Positions 1-38,144 of a DNA stretch of 64,000 nt are shown piece by piece (positions within the stretch are counted from its first letter, which is position 1; each line of letters opens with the position of its first letter). The translations under genes were made by a program, and so were the position numbers. The DNA is from Trachythela sp. YZ-2020 (taxonomy: Eukaryota > Cnidaria > Anthozoa > Malacalcyonacea > Clavulariidae), in the NCBI GenBank assembly GCA_016169945.1, contig JADLSH010000020.1, forward strand, positions 248,001 to 312,000, in the 5' to 3' direction. A model generated the notes under the pieces. It was not told the DNA's origin. It did not search any database and saw only the letters and a list, made by a program, of their open reading frames with translations.

Positions 1-118
1 TTTATTTTGCCCGTTTACACCCGATTTGGCCCTATAAGGCACTACGCGGCCCGATGGCCCGATTGCTGACTAGACGTCCTAACCTGGGCAAGCCCGGGCA
101 TGATTGACTCCTCTATTG

Positions 119-126
119 TGACGTCA
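119..126. promoter_or_regulatory. CRE-like palindrome TGACGTCA
   Basis: A perfect TGACGTCA palindrome lies 108 bp upstream of the first ATG of the remnant reading frame at 234. TGACGTCA is the consensus site for CREB/ATF bZIP factors. Whether it ever drove the downstream mobile-element gene is inference; one 8-mer can occur by chance. Confidence 0.3.
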
Positions 127-662
127 TGATAAAAAACATGCTAAGTAGCGGGTCCCACTCAGTTTTTCTCATTCTGTGTTACAACTTTGTGCTGTGAACA
201 TCTCTCTTAAAATCTACAAGTCATCTTGGTAATATGCAAGCTCTTGGTCTTTTTTCTCGTCGTGCTATTCTTGGTCGATCCAACAAGAATACTGTGGTCT
301 TAGAGAAAATTGCAAAGGAGAATTCGCTGAACAGAACTGGTGCTGCCGACTTTAACAAGTATGGCAAGCAAGAAGGTATTGGTTTTACCTCGTGCAGTGC
401 GAAGTTTGTGGACAACTTCCTTCTCTACGCACTTGTACCAGATTATTTTGTGACGCCTAAGAAAACATATAGCGAGGTTGGTCTAGTCAACAAACATATT
501 CGGGATATGCTCACTCGGCATGGTTTACAGAAATGCAAAGTAAAAGCGGTAGCCTTGTCGCCTTTAAAGTACAACCCAACGTCGGTCAGTTGGACAACGT
601 TTACGGCAGAATAAAGTCAAAAGAGACGGACGAAACATTATACTACACGCAAGAGTTTGAAG

Positions 663-959
663 GCCGGTTTACAGTTCGCGCGAATTGGTCGCGCGAAGGA
701 GCGAATTTGTCACTGAGCATGCGCGAGGGTTATTTATTGCAAATTTCGTCATTCTAGTAGATTCGCAGCGACTGGCGAAAATTTTCAACTTTTTCGCCAG
801 TCGCCAGCGAACGAATTAAAGTTTAGCCAATCAAGAGCCAGGATTTTTGCAAGTTTGCAAATTTTCGAGCGAATTTTAAAATGTGTAAACCCAATTCGCT
901 ATATTCGCGCGAATAATTCTCCAGTTCGCGCGACGTATTCGCGCGAACTGTAAACCGGC
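663..959. mobile_element. MITE with GCCGGTTTACAG terminal inverted repeats
   Basis: The left end reads GCCGGTTTACAGTTCGCGCG and the right end is its reverse complement, about 22 bp of near-perfect terminal inverted repeat. The interior is rich in TCGCGCGA palindromes and contains a short internal hairpin (CTGGCGAAAAT / CGCCAG) near 770-805. It interrupts the coding frame of the surrounding remnant. The flanking duplication is not clear. No coding capacity; a 297-bp non-autonomous DNA element. Confidence 0.75.
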
Positions 960-1444
960 TCCTTAACTTTCTGCGCTCTTGCGACTACCAATTGAGTAAC
1001 ATTTTCTTAAAGGATATCGACTTGACAATGGATTACAGTGGAAGTTTTGACAAGGACGAAGCTATTTGCTATCTAACTACATACGAAAATGTTCGTGTCC
1101 AAGGCAGTGTAGGAGATGCTGACAAAACTATTCTAGACAACAACGATCAAGTTGGAAGCAACTGTTTGACGTACATGGAAACTGTCGATGGTATGACCAC
1201 TCGTTGTAAGATATACAACAAAATGGTGCAAATGTTGGAAAGCAAGAGTATGGGAGAGACTGTGGGACAACAGTGGAAAGATTGGGTCTGCCAGAAAGAC
1301 CCTCGTCTCGCTAATGCACGGAATTTGGCTAAAGATCGGGGGTTGACGCGTGCAGAAGTGACATTTTACTGCGAGAGTGATGTTCCCAGCGATGATTTTA
1401 TGGAGAACACTTTGACGCGTATCACACAATACGTCTCACCCTCC

Positions 1445-1874
1445 ATAGGCGTATGGGCGCAACTTTTGTTTTGTTTTCAAAAATTTTGCCCGAATGGGGA
1501 TATGTCTTTGTCCATTGCCCGAATTTCGATAACATCATAATATGTAAATTTAAACATTTTTTTTTTTTTTTTTTTTAAACTCCAAGTATCTATCTTTTGT
1601 GTCGACGGGGATTAAATTAAAAAAATTTCAGAAAAAATCTTTTTACAACTCTTTCTTCTTCAGTGTTGAGATTTTTATGTTAAAAATAAAAATTTAAAAA
1701 TTTCAACAAAACAACGTAATATAAATAAACAGTACTTCAAAAATAAAAATTTTTTTTTGGTTTAAATAAATACAAAATAAATCTATCTATTTGATCTATT
1801 ATTCACTAATGGCTTTTCCGCTTACTTTACTCTACAATTTTTAGAGGCCCCCCACCTGCCCTACGTGCCGCCCG
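1445..1874. mobile_element. 430-bp insertion flanked by a 9-bp duplication TCACCCTCC
   Basis: TCACCCTCC occurs at 1436-1444 and again at 1875-1883. Removing one copy plus the intervening 430 bp rejoins the surrounding reading frame without a shift, so this is a real insertion. The interior has long T and A runs (1558-1575) and no ORF. The ends do not form an obvious inverted repeat, so the class is uncertain. Confidence 0.65.
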
Positions 1875-3749
1875 TCACCCTCCCTGGTTTACTCTACACC
1901 TTTCGCTAACACTTGGCGAGCTTACTGTGACTGTATGCTGCATAGCTTAGTTGTGGTTGACCGAACGCGAGATATTGGTTTGTTAGTCTATACTTATAAC
2001 GAAATCACTAAAAACATTAGTGGACAATTCGTAGAGAAATGGTCGGAGAAAGAAAAATGGTGCTTGTCCAATCTCACCCTAAGCGGTAAACTACCTGTGG
2101 ATATCGTGGAAATATACGATCGGATTAAGACCTCGAACGGCGATAAGAGCCCCAAGAACCAAAGATACATTTATGGATATTTCCGGCGCACGCTATTTTA
2201 AAAGTCGGCCAGGTGCTCTAAATACGGAGTTTACAACTAGACTAGTATCCAAAGGCGGCGTTTACAGTTGGAACGACGAAAGCAAGGAAATTAATCTACA
2301 ACTTTTAGAAAACGCTGGATTTTGTTTGCCTTATCTCGCACATGTACAAGGAAGCAAGAACTGTGACGTAGACATGGAGCTCTACAAAGCAGATGTGTTA
2401 GAAGTCAAACTTCCCGAAGCCTCTAATAGAAAACAGCATCGAGCAAGTGATAAAATACGTAAAGTCCAAGTTGAGAACATTACGAAAGACGCGGCCGTAC
2501 ACATACAGGAATGTCGTCAACCCTTCGAAGCTTCCATTGCGGAGAAGAAGGAGAAATTGCTCGCTAATTATAGAAGTGTGTTCTCTAACAACGAAATAAT
2601 CCAGTTGAAAGAGTTGTCCATGGGATCGTACAATGTTATGGCGATGCGTGAGAAACAAACCCAGTTTGGGGAAGAATATATCATGTTCGTCGACAGAGAT
2701 GGAAAAGGAAATATAGGTCTCTGACTCCAATAAATACATCGAAACCTATCTAAAGGAAAACTTATCGGACGCGGACAAGGAGCAGATTCGGGATTCTAAA
2801 TGGGGCTACTTGACTTTGTATGACAAACCACTAGCACTTCTAAACATAACAGGATGGGGTCGGACGCCCCAGCGTAATGTCATAGTGTACTGTTACTTAC
2901 GACTGACACAGGAAATGGAAAAATTTAGCATTAAACATTTGCAACACGAATTGACAATGCAACTACAGGAAGAAAATGCTAAGTTGAAAAATGTCGTCGC
3001 AGAATCGAGTGCAGCTTCGGCAGATTTGCCAGTACTGACGAGAGAAGTTATGGTCCCATATAAGCACATTGGCTCGACACATACCGTTTTAGCTATTGGT
3101 TACAGCGAGCATTACGGGCAACCGAAACTTGTTGTCAGATTGGATGATGAAAATCTATACCAGGCTGGAGACAATTTAGAGCAACAGAAAGAGCAGTTAA
3201 TGGGTGGTTGTAAATTAGTCATAATCAAAATACGTGTTAATAACTCCACTAAGAGAAAGTTTTCCGTCTAGTGTAAAATTGTACAGCGAGGTGACTGGGC
3301 TGGGATTTCAAGCTACGAAAAAGTTGCTCTTTTGCCAGCGGAAAACAAACGGCGTACGGTCAAAGTCCTCGGTGTCGAATTTAAAGGACAGAAACGTAAA
3401 CTGCTCTTAACAGAGGACGGCTCTGTGTACAAAATCAAGCGATCCAAGTTGGAAGACACTGTCGAAGCTGGACAATTTATTTAAATTTGCTTGTGTACAT
3501 TTACTCTATACTAGTTGTCATTATAAACATGTTTCGAAATAAATTGCAAAGAAACTACTTAATCTGTGTGTTTGTGAATGTGTCAAAGCTAATTTATGCA
3601 CGCAGTCAAACGGTGCGATCCCTAATTAAATACGCCTCGTTCTCATGTTTTGCTCCAAAAATCAGTACGATTTCGTATTCGTATAACCCCCTTTTTCCTT
3701 CATTTGATGAGTTGCGGTGCCCCAAAGGTAATAATTAGTGCAGCCCCCT

Positions 3750-4032
3750 GTATGCTAATGTCCCATATGCTAATGTTAATTAATGTGCGGCGCCCCCCAT
3801 ATGCTAATGTTAATTAGTGCGGCACCCCGTATGCTAATGAGTTGCGGCACCCCGTATGTTAATGTGCGGCGCCCCTGCGGCGCCCCCATATGCTAATGTT
3901 AATCAGTGCGGCACCCCGTATGCTAATGAGTTGCGACACCCCGTATGTTAATGTGCGGCGCCCCTTACGGCGCCCCAATCCTCATATGCTAATGAGTTGC
4001 TGCACCCCGTATGTTAATGTGCGGCGCCCCAA
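3750..4032. repeat. Tandem repeat with ATGCTAAT octamers and GGCGCC blocks
   Basis: A degenerate composite tandem repeat. Units combine CATATGCTAATGTTAAT, GTGCGGCACCCCGTATGCTAATGAG and GTATGTTAATGTGCGGCGCCCC. ATGCTAAT occurs seven times exactly, with three ATGTTAAT variants. ATGCTAAT fits the octamer (ATGCWAAT) bound by POU-family factors. The array lies 1.27-1.55 kb upstream of the start codon of the gene at 5301. No ORF in it is credible. Confidence 0.8.
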
Positions 4033-5300
4033 AAATAAGGCTCGAACGGCCTGTATATTACTACTCATACTTAAAGAAAGCTTAGAAACTGGTTAAGAAC
4101 ATACGTACTGTTTGAATTTCAAAATGTACGATTATAATGAAAATGTTGTGGTTTTTTCCACGGCTTGTTTCAAAATTTTATGGGGTCACGAAGATTCTAC
4201 GCGTGAGACGCGAGGATGACGTCTGATCTATATAGATCGTGTTTCTAACTGTAGGGAGCCACCTTAAGACCCTGCCTATAGCTGGGAAGACTAGGAAAAA
4301 TATCTGGCTGAAATATTGCTTTCTATTAAGCGTATTTCTCGAAGATCGGGTAAACCAGGAAACATGTATTTTACATGTAGAGTGTAAAGTAAATTACCTC
4401 TGAGTTAGTCTAGTATTGCTTAATAATGATAGAATTGGTATAGCTGACAAAAGCTTCAAAGATAAAGTGTAACAACATGCATGAGTAGCAAGTAGCACGT
4501 CCTCATCACCAAAAGTACGAATCATATAACCTAATTATATGCGATCTATTTTACTGTATTATGATAAAATACTAGCTATCGTATAATTTCATATTGTAAT
4601 ATTTAATATCGATATTAAATATTCTATTTTATGTGATTTCCATGACTGATTATAAGGGCTAACAGATCGATATCGCGGTTTTTTCTGAAACACAGAATAA
4701 TTATTCTATGTTAAGTGGTTTCGTTTAGTTCATATTTTAAATCAGTGTCAAATATAATTTTTTGTAAATAATTTTTTGTTTGTTATTGCAATATCATTCA
4801 TTAAACTTATTATTACTTGCTATAATTTAACGTATTTTGTAATATGTGTGCTACCTTTATAAGTTAGAATATACTGTTCATTTATGGCAAATGTTATATC
4901 TCATTTTCTGATTAACGATTTCATGCTGTGCCACTATATATAATATCGAAAAAATTTTCATCAGCAATCATGCAAATATTTACAACTATAAATAATCATA
5001 ATTATTTTTAAAATTAATAATATAGAATTAATTTAACAAAACTGTGCAAAATAATAACTGTTTAAACTATTTTTCCACGTCGCACAATTTGATTAAGTCC
5101 CGTCTTCATTTTGCAGGTTATCTGTTTGTGCAAGAGTAATTTTTGCAAGTGCTATTTTGTCAAACTGTCAAGCTCTAAACGCTAAATTAACCAGAACATT
5201 TGTTGTCGATCGCAGGTATTTTGTATTTTCTTCTTGAGTTTATAAAATTTTGATTCATTCAAGGACGAAATTGAACATTTTTGGGGGACAACGAGAGAAG
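4033..5300. other. AT-rich intergenic DNA upstream of the CAP/SEA gene
   Basis: Strongly AT-rich DNA with no coding signal. It should hold the promoter and any 5' UTR of the gene starting at 5301, but no TATA box or non-coding exon can be assigned with confidence. Confidence 0.5.
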
Positions 5301-31467
<26,167 letters not shown>

Positions 31468-32227
31468 TCTCTGACTATAAAACTATAAAATATAACGTGA
31501 CTTCATTGCATTTCAATTAAGTAATGCTAAACGATAAAAATATTGTAAATGTACTCAAAATAATGTTAAATGATCAAATATTGTAAAATTACTTAAAAGT
31601 AATGCTGCATGATAGAACTGCTGTTGTTGAACTTTGAAAGATAACCTGAAGATGGAGTTCTATTCCGAATCGTTGTTATTTATTAAAAATGATAATTTCT
31701 AAGCCCTCTGTTCTAAGCCGGTGTTCTGATCTATTAATTTATAAACTGAAAAGCTCATACCTAATTTTATGAATTTTTTATCACTGCATATTCCGTAAGC
31801 AATAAGGTGTCTGCCAGTGCAGAGATTACTGGTACCCCCCAAGGAAAAGTTAAGTGATTTTTAGATTGACTGAAAATACGACCATGCCTGCCCACTAAAA
31901 GCAATCCTTGACAATAATTTTTTAATGAAATATACCAGGGTGAATTGCATGTGAACTCCAAGGAGAGACTTTAAACTCAGATTGTTAAACGTTAAGCTCG
32001 ATAGAACATTTAGATAAGTGATGTAAATTAATTTCTAAAGTTTTAGTGGGCTCTATTACTTAAAAATTTATCACAACAAATGTAATCACTGCAGATTTTT
32101 ACTGTTTATCATTGCACATTTCATTTTATCACTGCAAAAATTGGTTATCACCGCACACCAAAATTAGGTATGGAAAAGTTATTGAAGAAAGCATTAAAAG
32201 CAGTATGAATATAACAACGTCGTATAA
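31468..32227. other. 3' flank of the CAP/SEA gene
   Basis: AT-rich DNA that should contain the 3' UTR. Several near-AATAAA sequences occur but no poly(A) site can be fixed. A short repeat (TAATGCTAAACGATAAAAATATTGTAAA-like, in parts) recurs three times at about 31520-31620. Confidence 0.4.
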
Positions 32228-33348
32228 TAGTCGGCCGGCCAAGATATCAAAAAGCGCCTCTAAAAACGTTTGATGGCAACTTCGTGTTAGAAGCTGGCAA
32301 CAAACATATTCATACTTGGATAGATGTAGAGAAAAAGGTTTGAGTTGTTGCAAAGCCGAAAAATGAATTTTTAAGTGAAAAATCGAGAGTTTTTAGGCCG
32401 CCTTCCCGCAACGTCGCGGCAACTAGACTTCAAACGATTGCCGAAAATTACGTTGCTATGCTACAAGTTTCTTTGCTCTGATTGGTCATCAATAGCGCTC
32501 GCCTAATTAGTCGATCGACCAATGAGCGAACGTAAACGCGTGTGCATTTCTGGTTTTTGTGTAAACAAACTGAGAAGACCGAGGAAGAATTTAGGTAAGA
32601 TTTTTCGTGTTAAAGCCATATATATTCCGTAAACATATTGTACTTTGTTCAGTGACACTGATTTGGCCCTTGTGTGTCAAATTTATTTTATTCTTGTGCC
32701 AAAATTCTTCGTACTTCTTCTGACCTTATTTAGTAATTTTAGTTAGATTCTACTTGTCTAGTACTTGCCTTTATAGGATATTTGAGTGTTCGTAGTTGTC
32801 TAGATTAATAAATACAATCTAATTCACGGATTACAGCTAATAGAAAATATACACAACTGATATATTTTGCCGTAAACTTCGTGCGATTATATATTAAGAA
32901 ACGCACATAATTTCAAGGCTATATGTATTTCAATTGCCATATAAAATCCATATAAAGCAACTTGGAGTTAACTAGATTTGGCCAGCGTTACTCTATAATT
33001 TTGAGGAAAACAACTATTACAGGCTAATTTTAACTAAAAGCTGGCTTTATAAAAGTCTATACTGTACAAGACTGTCAAAAAAGAATACGATATAAATTGA
33101 CAGGAGCAGGTCATTGGCATTACCATACAAGTATGCACAGTGTCAGTGATTTAATTTCTAGTAAGTTGTGCTACAGTAGATTGGAAAATATGATATTTTG
33201 TTGACCTAACTCTTAAATATGACAGAGACGGAATCTTTATATTACAAAATTTAGACAGAATAAAGTCACACATGAATTCAACCCTACTAAACTCACAAAT
33301 AAATTGCATTGACTTCATGAACCCAACTAATTTGGGGGTGTAGATAAA

Positions 33349-33433
33349 AGGCGGACGCGGACGCGGACGGCGGACGGCGGACGGCGGACGGCGGACGGCG
33401 GACGGCGGACGGCGGACGGCGGACGGCGGACGG
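33349..33433. repeat. GGACGGC satellite, left arm (short)
   Basis: About 85 bp of 7-bp tandem units, starting with two GGACGC variants that also occur at the other end. Confidence 0.9.
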
Positions 33434-35862
33434 ACTCGTGGTTTTTTTAACCGGGGTTTTATCGCCGGTAGTTATTACGGCGGACGGACTCGTGGTATTT
33501 TTAGCCGGGGTTTTATCGCCGGTAGTTATTTGTGGGGTATTTTTAACCGGGGTATTTCTCCCGTCGGATGGTTACTGACGAAATGTCGGGATTTTGTCGT
33601 TTGTTTTGTTTTGTTTTGTTGGTTTTTTAAAATAATATTCCCGTACTTTTCCCTGGTTTCATATACGAGGTTCGGAGTGGCGAGGCCAGAATAAACTGAC
33701 GATTGGGGGGGGGGGGGGTGGTCGGTATTAAAAGCGAAGCTCCGAAGGCGCGAGGAGTCGTAGGGGGGTCAGGGGGAATGCTGACCCGGAAAATTTTGGA
33801 TTTCTAGGGTGAAACGCCATTTCCTGAGTTTTGAAGCTACTGTGTTGTGCAATGATCTGAAAGGACAAATTTAAATAGGCCCGTGGCCTCGCCACTGGTC
33901 GTTCGGCACAACAAACTTGATTCATTTTTGTGATACAACAAACCTCACGTGCTGTAGCTTAAAAAAACAATATCCGGATCGTGGGTCGGAAATGAAAATG
34001 TGCACGAAAAAAACTCCAAGCTCTATAACAAGTATTAGCCAAGGCTAATCGTAGGTGTTTCGTGTTGATGGAGTAAAACTAAATTAAGATTTTTTTATTT
34101 TTATGTAGGGCATGCTGCGGGAGGTGTACGAGTTATGTTAAGTTTTTCCTGCTTTCATGCTATTGAAAAAAATCATGCAAAACGCAAATAACATGGTGTG
34201 ACATAATATATATACTTGGTCTGATTTTTAAGGTCAGTGATGAACGCTTTCGGCTGAATTCATAAGCTTTGTTAGCTTGTTTGTCGCCTTGCGTGCATGT
34301 GGGCGACGTTCAAGCATGTTTACGCACACAGGAATATATTATTACCTTTCTTCGTCTTGATTGACATGTTTATGCACAAGCGAATACATTTCCTTCGCTT
34401 TGGGGTTTCCCCTATAGTCCAGCTGCATTTGTATTGGTAAATTTTAATGAGCCTTTATTAGGGCGTTTAGTCATGAAATGGTAATATAATGAGGAAACCG
34501 CTGAAAATCGGAGCGCGGGCGGAGGAAGGAAATAGCGGCGTTTTGTTTATTACCATCTAGCGCATTCTTTTATTTATTATCCAATATTAGCGTATCCTTT
34601 TATAATTTTTTTTATCCAAGCCTCTGCGAAGAAGAGAGGTACCATGCAGTGATAGGCAGCTTGGCCACTTATTACACACGTCACCAAATGTCAAGAACAC
34701 GTCCGAAAATTCCACTTATTTTTCATTCTATTTATCAAGAAGACGTCTTAACTGACGACTTGGAATACTCCGTTTGCGATTATCACGACCAAATCATTTG
34801 AATGTAATTTGAATGACACGCTGTAATAAGGCGCATGCTCCATTGATGCCTCCGGGCTCTGGCATTGATGACAGATGTTTGCAAGGCTCTCAGAAGTAAA
34901 ATTCATGATATATTTACAGACTTTACCGTTTCAAAGAACCATTCATTTGTTCAATTCAGCAGGTTTGGTTTCCTCGCTTGAACGTCGCCCACATGCACGC
35001 AAGGCGACAAACAAGCTAACAAAGCTTATGAATTCAGCCGAAAGCGTTCATCACTGACCTTAAAAATCAGACCAAGTATATATATTATGTCACACCATGT
35101 TATTTGCGTTTTGCATGATTTTTTTCAATAGCATGAAAGCAGGAAAAACTTAACACAACTCGTACACCTCCCGCAGCATACCCTACATAAAAATAAAAAA
35201 ATCTTAATTTAGTTTTACTCCATCAACACGAAACACCTACGATTAGCCTTGGCTAATACTTGTTATAGAGCTTGGAGTTTTTTTCGTGCACATTTTCATT
35301 TCCGACTCACGATCCGGATATTGTTTTTTTATAATTAATCTACAGCACTTATTAGAGGTGCGAGGTTTGTTGTATCACAAAAATGAACAAGTTTGTTGTG
35401 CCGAACGACCAGTGGCGAGGCCACGGGCCTATTTAAATTTGTCCTTTCAGATCATTGCACAACACAGTAGCTTCAAAACTCAGGAAATGGCGTTTCACCC
35501 TAGAAATCCAACATTTTCCGGATCAGCATTCCCCCTGACCCCCCCTACGACTCCTCGCGCCTTCGGAGCTTCGCTTCTAATACCGACCACCCCCCCCCCA
35601 ATCGTCAGTTTATTCTGGCCTCGCCACTCCGAACCTCGTATATGAAACCAGGGAAAAGTACGGGAATATTATTTAAAAAAAACAACAAAAACAAAACAAA
35701 TGACAAAATCCGACATTTCGTCAGTAACCATCCGCCGGGGGAAATACCCCGGTTAAAAATACCCCACAAATAACTACCGGCGATAAAACCCCGACTAAAA
35801 ATACCACGAGTCCGTCCGCCGTAATAACTACCGGCGATAAAACCCCGGTTAAAAATACCACG

Positions 35863-36112
35863 AGTCCGTCCGCCGTCCGCCGTCCGCCGTCCGCCGTCCG
35901 CCGTCCGCCGTCCGCCGTCCGCCGTCCGCCGTCCGCCGTCCGCCGTCCGCCGTCCGCCGTCCGCCGTCCGCCGTCCGCCGTCCGCCGTCCGCCGTCCGCC
36001 GTCCGCCGTCCGCCGTCCGCCGTCCGCCGTCCGCCGTCCGCCGTCCGCCGTCCGCCGTCCGCCGTCCGCCGTCCGCCGTCCGCCGTCCGCCGTCCGCCGT
36101 CCGCGTCCGCGT
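35863..36112. repeat. CCGTCCG satellite, right arm (expanded)
   Basis: About 250 bp of the same 7-bp unit as the left arm, inverted and roughly three times longer. It ends in two GTCCGC variants near 36100-36115. Confidence 0.93.
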
Positions 36113-36284
36113 CCGCCTTTTATCTACACCCCTAATTTGGAATGTATTACCAAAAAAATGTATGTGAATGTTTTGCAAAAGAAACGCCGATGATATTGCC
36201 GCAAATGTCTACCAAATCTTAGTTTATGTTTGACCATACTAACATCGATAATAGAGAATATTACATGGTTGCGCGGAAATATGG

Positions 36285-36400
36285 AAATTATTTCGAGTAT
36301 TGAAGAGAATATTGCTCACGAGTGCAGAGCGTAGCGAACGAGTGAGCAATATTCTCTTCAACACGAGAAATAAATTCCATATTTCCAAGCAACCATGTAC
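36285..36400. repeat. Small foldback hairpin
   Basis: GGAAATATGGAAATTATTTC and AGAGAATATTGCTCAC are answered in inverse order by GTGAGCAATATTCTCT and GAAATAAATTCCATATTTCC. The tip is about 16 bp. MITE-like, inside the giant element. Confidence 0.8.
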
Positions 36401-37435
36401 TATTCTGTTTATTTTATAAGCAAATTATAAACAAACGACAATTCATATAGAAACTCAAAACAAATATGTAAATAGTACACAAATAGTAATAGGTTTTTTA
36501 TTGGCTTGCAAAAATGATATTTTCACACGTAAAAATATCGTATTTTTTACGTGTGTTTAAATACGGTTTTTCTCAGTGGCATAAAACTCTATTTATTTCA
36601 CTCTATTTATTTCACTTATGTTTATACAGGTTTATATAATAAAATATATTATAATTTAGCATTTATTTTTGTAAATTTTCAGCACTCAATATTATAATTT
36701 GATTCTGGCTGTATTTAAACATTGAAAAATACTTGACAAAATAGTCAAAGTATTGGCACAACAATAAAATAAATTTGACACACTATGGCCAAGTCAGTGT
36801 CGCTGAATGAAGTACAATATGTTTATGGAGTGTATATGGCTTTAACACGAAAAAAGTTACCTAAATATCGCTGAAATCGTAAAATTTTGCAAGTTATTCC
36901 CTCGATCTTCTCAGTTTGTTTATGTCGTGTTACAAAAACCGGAAGTGCACACACTTTTACGTTCGCTCATTGGTCGACTAATTAAGCGAGCGTTATTGAT
37001 GACCAATCAGAGCAAAGAAACTTGTAGCATAGCAACGTAATTTTCGGCAATCGTTTGAAGTTTAGTTGCCGCGACGTTGCGGGAAGGCGGCCTAAAAACT
37101 CTCGATTTTTCACTTAAAAATTCATTTTTCGGCTTGGCAACAACTCAAACCTTTTTCTCTACATCTATCTGAGTATGAATATGTTTGTTGCCAGCTTCTA
37201 ACACGAAGTTGCCATCAACTTGCACCGTTCGATAGCTTGGCCGGCCGACTATAATGCAGAATGAGCCACGGACATCCAATTTTCTGTCATTATTATGTCA
37301 ACTGGGCACGGCAGTTGACATAAAGATGCGTGTCTGATCACTATGGTCTCCATTTTCAAAAACGCCGTGGTTATAGGTCCTACACCGGACCTTTTAGTTC
37401 TACGGTTATAGATCCGATTTCACTGACTTGTTTAC

Positions 37436-38144
37436 CAGTGTTGCCACGCCTTGGGATTTCTCCCAAGATCTTGGGATTTTAGACTCAAGCTTGGGACCTT
37501 GGGAGTTTTTTTCGAAATTTCGTGAAATCTTGGCATATTTTGTATGAATGATTTTTTTAGGTTTTATCTATCATTATTTGTAAATCGTCAGCCAAGTTTG
37601 CGAAAAAAACACGAACAATTGAACTGCAAATAGAATATGACGTACTTCATTTTCTAAGTGTGTCCGCTGGCCGCTGCGTAACACAACAAAATGTCAGCCT
37701 CGTACCCAGGCTCGAAAGAGAGAAAAAATAAATAGAGATCAGTCGCGTCCTCCCCAAGCACCCCCGCGCGCTCGCTCAGCATAACCACTGATCTATATAA
37801 AACACTGGAGTAGTGCTTTTTTTTCTCTCTTTTGCGCCTGGGTACCAGGCTGACAAAATGTGTAACCAAGCCTGCGTCGAACGTCGAACGCCGTTCGAAG
37901 GCGAAAACAAAATTACGGATTGTACAATGTACATACCACTGAAATGCGTAGTAATATATTGACAAAATAGACATGTAAATACTTTTTCCGGTTTGCAATC
38001 AATGTTGCTATATAAAACTTAAAATAAAAATCGTACCAGACTCTTGGTTGTACTTTTACTACGCGGCTTGGGATTTTTTAACCGATCTTGGGACTTTTAT
38101 ACCCTAGATATTGGGATTTTCGAAAATCTTAAGTGGCAACACTG
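37436..38144. mobile_element. hAT-like non-autonomous element, 709 bp
   Basis: Terminal inverted repeats CAGTGTTGCCAC and GTGGCAACACTG. The 8-bp duplication TTGTTTAC lies at 37428-37435 and 38145-38152. CAG-type ends plus an 8-bp duplication are the hallmark of hAT elements. Subterminal regions repeat TTGGGATTTT. No transposase ORF. Confidence 0.93.

Larger units (their letters stand above)
234..3483 (+). pseudogene. Frame-broken remnant of a large mobile-element or virus-like protein (family not recognised)
   Basis: Successive open stretches on the + strand (about 234-662, 960-1444, 1875-2195, 2173-2720, 2720-3271 and 3315-3483) read as pieces of one protein of roughly 900 residues. It is broken by two insertions (663-959 and 1445-1883) and by frame changes near 600, 2190, 2720 and 3271. 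A continuous in-frame reading is recovered exactly when the 1445-1883 insertion is ignored. Visible motifs include KIYNKMVQ near 1215, a Trp-rich stretch (QQWKDWVCQK) near 1270, and a Lys/Glu-rich coiled stretch at 2380-2600. The last piece ends at a TAA at 3481-3483, with AATAAA at about 3538. I do not recognise the family: a replication protein of an integrated element is possible but not shown. It is dead as a gene. Confidence 0.6.
33336..36132. mobile_element. Nested foldback element with 7-bp satellite ends and about 1-kb arms
   Basis: Flanked by the 8-bp duplication TAATTTGG (33328-33335 and 36133-36140). Ends are GGGTGTAGATAAAAGGCGGA and its inverse. Immediately inside each end is a GGACGGC (7-bp) satellite. 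After it the arms continue as inverted copies (about 33436-34314 and 34975-35860), e.g. GCCCACATGCACGCAAGGCG on the right and its inverse on the left. The loop (34315-34975) has no ORF. Open frames in the arms and satellite are not genes. Non-autonomous. Confidence 0.88.
32228..37251. mobile_element. Giant inverted-repeat element, TAGTCGGCCGGCCAAG ends, TAA duplication
   Basis: The left end TAGTCGGCCGGCC is inverted at the right end (GGCCGGCCGACTA). TAA occurs directly outside each end (32225-32227, 37252-37254), a 3-bp duplication as seen with PIF/Harbinger elements. The arms are inverted copies for roughly 480 bp (32228 to about 32705, and about 36755-37251), including CTCTGATTGGTCATCAATA and GCGGCAACTAGACTTCAAAC with few differences. 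No transposase is visible inside; the centre carries a second element at 33336-36132. Superfamily is inference from the duplication only. Confidence 0.8.

Noticed and set aside
3750..4032. CRISPR-like array
   Set aside because: Units are contiguous composite tandem repeats without unique spacers, and the genome is eukaryotic.
34315..34975. Possible gene in the loop of the foldback element
   Set aside because: The longest open stretch is about 60 residues, without motif, and extends into arm sequence.
35849..36178. ORF of RRTADGG repeats
   Set aside because: Created by the 7-bp satellite in the foldback element; 7 bp times 3 gives an open periodic frame.
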